Of a DNA stretch of 64,000 nucleotides, positions 61,564 to 64,000 are shown one piece after another; position 1 is the first letter of the stretch, and each line of letters begins with the position of its first letter. This DNA is from Paludibacteraceae bacterium. GTDB lineage: Bacteria > Bacteroidota > Bacteroidia > Bacteroidales > Paludibacteraceae. The stretch spans positions 1 to 64,000 of the forward strand of contig JAKSNW010000005.1 in assembly GCA_024405895.1 (NCBI GenBank), written 5' to 3'. The position numbers were made by a program, and so were the translations under genes. The notes beneath the pieces were generated by a model that ran no database searches, was not told where the DNA came from, and was given only the letters and a program-made list of their open reading frames with translations.

Positions 61564-63117
61564 ATGGCAAATAAAGTACAACAACTCATTGACAAGCGCG
61601 CTGAAGCCCGCCTCGGCGGTGGCCAAAAGCGCATTGACTCACAGCACAGCAAAGGCAAGCTCACTGCTCGTGAACGTATTGAAGCATTGCTCGACGAAGG
61701 CTCATTCGAAGAACTCGATATGTTTGTGACACACCGCTGCACAAACTTCGGCATGGACAAAGAACACTTCCTCGGTGACGGTGTAGTTGTAGGTCACGGT
61801 ACTATCGAAGGTCGCGTGGTTTACGTATTCGCACAAGACTTCACCGTATATGGCGGTTCATTGTCTGAGACCATGTCTTTGAAAATCTGCAAAGTCATGG
61901 ATATGGCTATGAAGATGGGTGCTCCTATCATCGGTATCAACGATTCAGGTGGTGCACGTCTCCAAGAAGGTCCTAACTCATTGGCCGGCTACGCAGAAAT
62001 CTTCGAGCGCAACATCCTCGCTTCAGGTGTAGTTCCTCAAATCTCATTGATCTTCGGCCCTTGCGCAGGTGGTTCAGTTTACTCACCAGCATTGACCGAC
62101 TTCATCATGATGACCGAAGAGAACAGCTACATGTTCATCACTGGTCCAAAAGTAGTGAAATCAGTTACCGGCGAGAACGTTTCTGTTGAAGAACTCGGCG
62201 GTGCTAACGTTCACATGCGCAAATCTGGTGTTGCTCACTTCAAAGCTGCTACCGAACTCGAAGGCTTGCAGACTATCCGCGAGCTCATCTCATACATCCC
62301 ACAAAACAACCTCGAGGAAACCCCAATCCGTCCTTGCAACGACCCAATCGACCGTAAGGAAGACGCCCTCAACGACCTCGTTCCAGAGAATCCTAACATG
62401 CCTTACGACATGAAGGAGATCATCCGCGCTATCGTTGATAACGGCGAATACCTCGAAGTTCAACCAATGTTCGCTCAGAACATCATCTGCTGCTTCGCTC
62501 GCTTCAACGGTGTTTCAACAGGTATCATCGCCAACCAACCAAAAATGTTGGCAGGCGTACTCGACTGCGATGCTTCACGTAAAGCAGCCCGCTTCGTTCG
62601 TTTCTGCGACGCATTCAACATTCCTATCCTCACCCTCGTTGACGTTCCAGGCTTCCTCCCAGGCACAGGCCAAGAGTACGCTGGTATCATCAACCACGGT
62701 GCTAAACTGATGTTCGCTTACGGCGAGGCTACCGTACCTAAAGTAACTGTAACAATCCGCAAATCTTACGGTGGTTCACACATCGTAATGAGCTGTAAAC
62801 AACTCCGCGGCGACTTCTGCTACGCATGGCCAACCGCTGAGATCGCAGTTATGGGTGCTTCTGGTGCTATCGAAGTATTGGAGAGCAAAGCCCTCAAAGC
62901 CTTCACCGACCCAGAGGAGAAAGCAAAATTCATCCTCGAGAAAGAGACCGAATACAAAGAGAAATTCGCCAACCCTTATCAAGCAGCTTCATTTGGTTAC
63001 ATCGACGACGTTATCGAGCCACGCAACACTCGTTTCCGCGTAATCCGTGCATTCCAAACCTTGCAAACCAAGAAGTTGGCTAATCCTTTGAAGAAACACT
63101 CAAATATTCCATTGTAA
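61564..63117 (+). CDS. mmdA: Methylmalonyl-CoA decarboxylase/acyl-CoA carboxylase carboxyltransferase subunit
   Basis: The product has 517 residues from ATG 61564; the upstream in-frame start at 61441 lies inside the hairpin and is rejected. It is a carboxyltransferase with two crotonase-like halves: LIDKRAEARLGGGQKRID starts the family, FAQDFTVYGGSLSE and GINDSGGARLQEG mark the N-domain, and VDVPGFLPGTGQEYAGIINHGAKL and GGSHIVMSCKQL the C-domain. It moves the carboxyl group of methylmalonyl-CoA onto a biotin carrier, yielding propionyl-CoA. The adjoining OadG-like and biotin-carrier genes point to the sodium-pumping decarboxylase rather than propionyl-CoA carboxylase. Confidence 0.9.
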   Translation: MANKVQQLIDKRAEARLGGGQKRIDSQHSKGKLTARERIEALLDEGSFEELDMFVTHRCTNFGMDKEHFLGDGVVVGHGTIEGRVVYVFAQDFTVYGGSLSETMSLKICKVMDMAMKMGAPIIGINDSGGARLQEGPNSLAGYAEIFERNILASGVVPQISLIFGPCAGGSVYSPALTDFIMMTEENSYMFITGPKVVKSVTGENVSVEELGGANVHMRKSGVAHFKAATELEGLQTIRELISYIPQNNLEETPIRPCNDPIDRKEDALNDLVPENPNMPYDMKEIIRAIVDNGEYLEVQPMFAQNIICCFARFNGVSTGIIANQPKMLAGVLDCDASRKAARFVRFCDAFNIPILTLVDVPGFLPGTGQEYAGIINHGAKLMFAYGEATVPKVTVTIRKSYGGSHIVMSCKQLRGDFCYAWPTAEIAVMGASGAIEVLESKALKAFTDPEEKAKFILEKETEYKEKFANPYQAASFGYIDDVIEPRNTRFRVIRAFQTLQTKKLANPLKKHSNIPL

Positions 63118-63148
63118 TCCGTTACGGTGGAGTAACTAATAGGCTATT

Positions 63149-63520
63149 ATGACATTAGCTATTAACTGGGGAAACGCTGTAATCATCGCAGTACTGGGCA
63201 TCTCAGTAGTGTTCTGCATTCTCGTCCTCTTGATTTTCGTCATCTCCATGTTCGGCAAGATCATGGCACCAAAAATCAAGGTGGAAAAGAAAGCCCCTGT
63301 TGCAGCGAATGTTTCAACAAACGAAAAGGCTGCACCTGAATTCGAAGACGTGCACATCGCCGGCATCGAAACAGCAGCCATTGCCACAGCTATTCATCTC
63401 TATTTCAATGACGTACACGACAGCGAGAGCTACGTAATGACCATCAAGTCAACACAACGTCGCTACTCACCGTGGAACTCAAAGATTTACGGTTTAAACA
63501 ACAATTTAGTTAGAAAATAA
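63149..63520 (+). CDS. OadG-family sodium-pump subunit
   Basis: The product has 123 residues: one membrane helix at about 8-36 (VIIAVLGISVVFCILVLLIF) followed by a linker and a C-terminal segment at about 75-123 with IATAIHLYFNDVHD, RRYSPW and SKIYGLNNN. OadG/MmdD is the small gamma/delta subunit that assembles the decarboxylase on the membrane beta subunit. The C-terminal segment is duplicated as a separate protein by the next gene. The gap to the preceding stop is 31 bases. Confidence 0.87.
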   Translation: MTLAINWGNAVIIAVLGISVVFCILVLLIFVISMFGKIMAPKIKVEKKAPVAANVSTNEKAAPEFEDVHIAGIETAAIATAIHLYFNDVHDSESYVMTIKSTQRRYSPWNSKIYGLNNNLVRK

Positions 63521-63522
63521 CA

Positions 63523-63723
63523 ATGCCGACAAATGAGAATAATGTAAAAGCAATGGGTCCTGCCGACGTCAACAACGAGGCAGCTGTTGCTATGGCTCTT
63601 CACCTCTATTTCGACGAAGCTCACGATATCGAAAGCAACAAAATCACTATCGGCGAGCCAGACCGTCGTTATTCACCTTGGGCCTCAAAAATTTTCGGTC
63701 TTAACAATTTAATCAGAAGATAA
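63523..63723 (+). CDS. Free-standing copy of the OadG C-terminal domain
   Basis: A 66-residue protein whose residues 17-66 (AAVAMALHLYFDEAHDIESN, then RRYSPWASKIFGLNNLIRR) match the C-terminal segment of the OadG-like protein just upstream, but without the membrane helix. It starts 2 bases after that stop, and one base separates its stop from the biotin-carrier start, so the set is translated together. It may be an extra assembly or regulatory subunit of the decarboxylase. The function is inferred from position only. Confidence 0.8.
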   Translation: MPTNENNVKAMGPADVNNEAAVAMALHLYFDEAHDIESNKITIGEPDRRYSPWASKIFGLNNLIRR

Positions 63724-63724
63724 A

Positions 63725-64000
63725 ATGAAGAAATTCAATTTTTCAATAAACGGTCACCGTTACGAAGTTGCTGTTGAAGAACAAGACAACAACATGGTTG
63801 ACGTACAAGTAAACGGCACACTCTACACCGTTGAAGTTAACCGCAAAAAACCAAGCACTGCTGCTCCAGTTGCACGCCCACGCGTTGCCGCTGCCGCTCC
63901 AGCAGCTGCTCCTGTTGCCGCTGGCAAGAGCGTGGTTGTTAAATCACCACTGCCAGGCAGCATCGTAAAAGTATTGGTTAAGGAAGGTCAGGAAGTAAAA
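63725..64000 (+). CDS. Biotin carboxyl carrier subunit (partial at the window edge)
   Basis: The first 92 residues are seen: a small N-terminal domain (FSINGHRYEVAVEEQDNN), an Ala/Pro-rich hinge (AAAAPAAAPVAAGK), and the beginning of a biotinyl domain (SPLPGSIVKVLVKEGQEVK). The biotinylated Lys of the expected MKM motif lies beyond the edge. This is the mobile carrier that takes CO2 from the carboxyltransferase to the membrane beta subunit, expected next to it. Confidence 0.88.
   Translation, partial: MKKFNFSINGHRYEVAVEEQDNNMVDVQVNGTLYTVEVNRKKPSTAAPVARPRVAAAAPAAAPVAAGKSVVVKSPLPGSIVKVLVKEGQEVK

Overview
The window reads as a chromosomal segment of an anaerobic Bacteroidales bacterium, probably host-associated. 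The evidence is the Bacteroidetes promoter pattern (TTTG about 20 bp upstream of TAnnTTTG), type IX secretion (T9SS) C-terminal sorting domains, many lipoproteins with short leaders, a fused NfnA/NfnB-type oxidoreductase, an EF-G paralog with an altered G domain, and a propionate-type methylmalonyl-CoA decarboxylase operon. No genus can be assigned with confidence. No tRNA, rRNA, CRISPR array, integrase, transposase or phage gene was recognised.

Layout. 0-15.7 kb is accessory: a repeat array and a first surface lipoprotein, then an MFS transporter, a tetrapyrrole-methylase-family methyltransferase, a LuxR-type regulator facing two lipoproteins across three palindromes, a DUF6261-like gene with an internal hexanucleotide repeat, and a run of surface genes, one of them broken. 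15.8-27.5 kb is mostly metabolic: threonine aldolase, two secreted endonuclease I genes, the EF-G paralog, the fused NADPH:ferredoxin/glutamate-synthase-type flavoprotein and nadB. 27.7-30.2 kb holds an inverted copy of the first lipoprotein unit with its repeat array. 30.3-52.9 kb is core-like: a DEDD exonuclease overlapping a very large RecQ-UvrD double helicase, LptF/G, ribBA, lipA, LolC/E, a DUF389 protein, Skp/OmpH, pepD and an eight-gene minus-strand operon from udk down to two hypothetical proteins. 53-60.7 kb is a second surface-protein cluster. 61-64 kb is the methylmalonyl-CoA epimerase/decarboxylase operon, cut by the window edge.

The most striking feature is a repeated expression module. 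Ten copies of a roughly 120-bp conserved block sit directly upstream of exported-protein genes. The block carries a GTTTGCTT...AAGCAAAC inverted repeat, and its 3' edge supplies the -33 box. In nine copies the -7 box follows after exactly 20 bp; in the tenth an A9 tract leaves 18 bp. Most of these units end in near-identical CAGCCTCGCT-N5-AGCGGGGCTG terminators, so each unit is a promoter-gene-terminator cassette. Four copies are preceded by tandem repeat arrays of unrelated sequence that share a hairpin-per-unit design. The encoded lipoproteins are mosaic paralogs with islands of perfect DNA identity, including a 264-bp tract between oppositely oriented copies 17 kb apart. This fits ongoing gene conversion, and two secreted-protein genes in the cassettes are broken by single-base deletions. 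My interpretation is a recombining, co-regulated surface-protein repertoire; the sequence does not prove it.
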